Below, one piece after another: positions 62,691 through 64,000 of a stretch of DNA of 64,000 nucleotides. The translations under genes were made by a program, and so were the position numbers. The notes under the pieces were generated by a model. It was not told where the DNA came from. It saw nothing but the letters and a program-made list of their open reading frames with translations, and made no database searches. The stretch's first letter is position 1. Each line of letters opens with the position of its first letter. The stretch is from Schistosoma haematobium (taxonomy: Eukaryota; Platyhelminthes; Trematoda; Strigeidida; Schistosomatidae), in contig NC_067198.1 in NCBI RefSeq assembly GCF_000699445.3, forward strand, positions 28,871,536 through 28,935,535. Reading direction: 5' to 3'.

Positions 62691-64000
62691 ATGGATGCTA
62701 TCGATGAATTCTATCTGATCGTTAACTCTTGTTTAGATTCCTGTGTACCTCTTAAAACGTACAAGTTTAGTAAACCCTACGAATTATATATACCAGCTAA
62801 ATATCGTAATAAACTAAGACGTCTACAGAATCGTTATTTTAGGTCAAACGACTTCACGGCAGTTGCACAAATAACAATAATTTTTGATCAAATTAAAGAG
62901 AAACATAGGTTAAAAGCCATTAATAAGGAGATGCTAGCACGTAATACTAGCTCATAGGTACAAAACTTAACTCCTTTTCAATAAACGCGCTAAAGCAACT
63001 CAAAATGTCGATATACCATGCGTCCAGCATAATAGAACTTTTATATATGACTCTAAAACTGTAGCAGACCTTTTCAGTGGTATTTTTGCAAATGGTGTAG
63101 AAATCACAAGTGGCTCTGCTTCAAGAGTTATGTGCGTGACTAGCAACTCAACAAAATCTATCTCCTTCACATGCATGAAAATTAATAAGGTTATAAATAC
63201 CCTTAAGCTTTCGAGAGGTCATGGAGCAGTTGGGATTTCATCCTTTCTCTACAAATATGGTGGTCCAGATATTCCACTTCTTCTTCTAAAGCTGTTTACT
63301 CTCTCCATGGAAACGGGTTCTTACCCTTACTGTCGGAAAACCGCGTACATCATACCACGTTACAAATCTGGAGATAAGACTGACATGAACAATTATCGGC
63401 CGATAGATATTACTCCAATTATCTCTCGAATTATGGAAAAAATTATAATTGATGAACTTCCCAACTAGTTACTCGCTGGAAAATTTATCAACGATACTCA
63501 ACATGGATTTTTTAAAAATCGATCTTGCATGACATGTCATTCTGACTTCTTTAATTTAGTCTATTCTCTACGTAGCCAATGATATCTAGTCTTAGTGCTA
63601 TATGTGGACATTTCTAAAGCCTTCGACATGGTTAGCCACCAACTTCTTATAGGTATACTCGCATCTTATGGGGTTCAAAATCGTTTGCTAGCTCGGTTTG
63701 ATTCCTTTCTCAACAATCGACATCAAATAGTTAAAATTAACTCTTCATTGTCTAACGCTGTCCCTGTTAGAAGTGGTGTAATACAAGGTAGTGTCTTAGG
63801 CCCTCTGCTCTCTTTAGTGTTTATCAATGATATTTGCAAGTTTTTGTGTGAGTAAGCCCCTTCTATATACAGATGATCTTAAAGTAGTATATTCATTTTC
63901 TCCACATGACCTGAAAAATATGCAAAATTGCATCAGCATGGAGCTTAACAAGGTAGCACAGTGGTGCTTAAAATGGCAACTGGAGCTTAATACGGCTAAA
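62691..64000 (+). pseudogene. CR1-like reverse transcriptase, broken, 3' end outside window
   Basis: 62691-62957 is the linker (YIPAKYRNKLRRLQNRYF). 63130-63468 has YKSGDKTDMNNYRPIDITP. A stop at 63466-63468 interrupts before GFFKNRSCMTCH. Motif A is VDISKAFDMVSH (63600), motif B is GVIQGSVLGPLLSLVFINDI, and a frameshift near 63840 precedes motif C, LLYTDDLKVVY. YTDD replaces the usual FADD/YADD. The sequence is cut at LELNTAK by the window edge. Confidence 0.9.

Larger units (their letters stand above)
60261..64000 (+). mobile_element. CR1-like LINE, 5'-truncated, runs off the right edge
   Basis: Order: ORF1-like coding (60261-60829 and 60903-61156), a 488-bp solo LTR (61157-61644), then ORF2 with an APE endonuclease (61946-62683) and reverse transcriptase (62691 to the edge). 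The clade follows from the ORF1 plus APE plus RT layout and the motifs; schistosome CR1-like families (SR1, several Perere) share it. Frameshifts and stops at several places make this copy defective. It probably lies in SCAP intron 13. Confidence 0.88.

Overview
This window looks like nuclear DNA from a schistosome-type trematode. The sequence is strongly AT-rich, and its genes are split by mostly kilobase-scale introns, one of them only 29 nt long. The repeats also fit: Sm-alpha-like tRNA-derived SINEs with hammerhead ribozyme motifs, a CsRn1/Boudicca-type Gypsy element, many Penelope-like elements (PLEs), CR1-like and RTE-like LINEs and solo LTRs. I saw no bacterial, organellar or CRISPR features. 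The assignment to a schistosome rests on recognised families, not on a database search.

Two host genes are supported, both on the + strand. The first (exons at 6024-6140, 7631-7774, 11974-12383 and 13707-14253) is the 3' part of a PDZ-domain gene that resembles PDZRN3/4. Its four exons keep one reading frame and end in a stop codon; its start lies left of the window. The second (13 exons from 30762 to 58689) is a SCAP orthologue (SREBP cleavage-activating protein). It covers the N-terminal membrane helix, luminal loop 1, the sterol-sensing domain, the COPII-binding hexapeptide (here MELSDL), luminal loop 7 and the last membrane helix. The WD40 exons are not seen and should lie right of position 64000.

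Layout. 1-6 kb: inverted repeat of about 415 bp flanking a decayed PLE, plus a hammerhead-only SINE fragment. 6-14.3 kb: PDZ gene, with a PLE in intron 2 and an RTE remnant in intron 3. 14.3-30.7 kb: intergenic, holding a PLE 3' end, LTR-like repeats, a SINE split by a 488-bp solo LTR, and a full-span Gypsy element (23533-28438, 308-bp LTRs, TSD TAGG) nested in a decayed LINE. An isolated perfect 87-bp hairpin at 29.9 kb follows. 30.7-58.7 kb: SCAP, whose introns carry most of the repeats. Intron 10 contains the most striking object: a head-to-head inverted pair of PLEs forming a near-perfect palindrome of about 6.2 kb, flanked by a 9-bp direct repeat, with the same solo LTR at the mirrored position in both arms. 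58.7-64 kb: an inverted hammerhead SINE pair, then a CR1-like LINE (ORF1, APE endonuclease, RT), interrupted by another 488-bp solo LTR and running off the right edge.

The PDZ and SCAP genes share no evident pathway. The mobile elements are all frameshifted, truncated or interrupted as read here.
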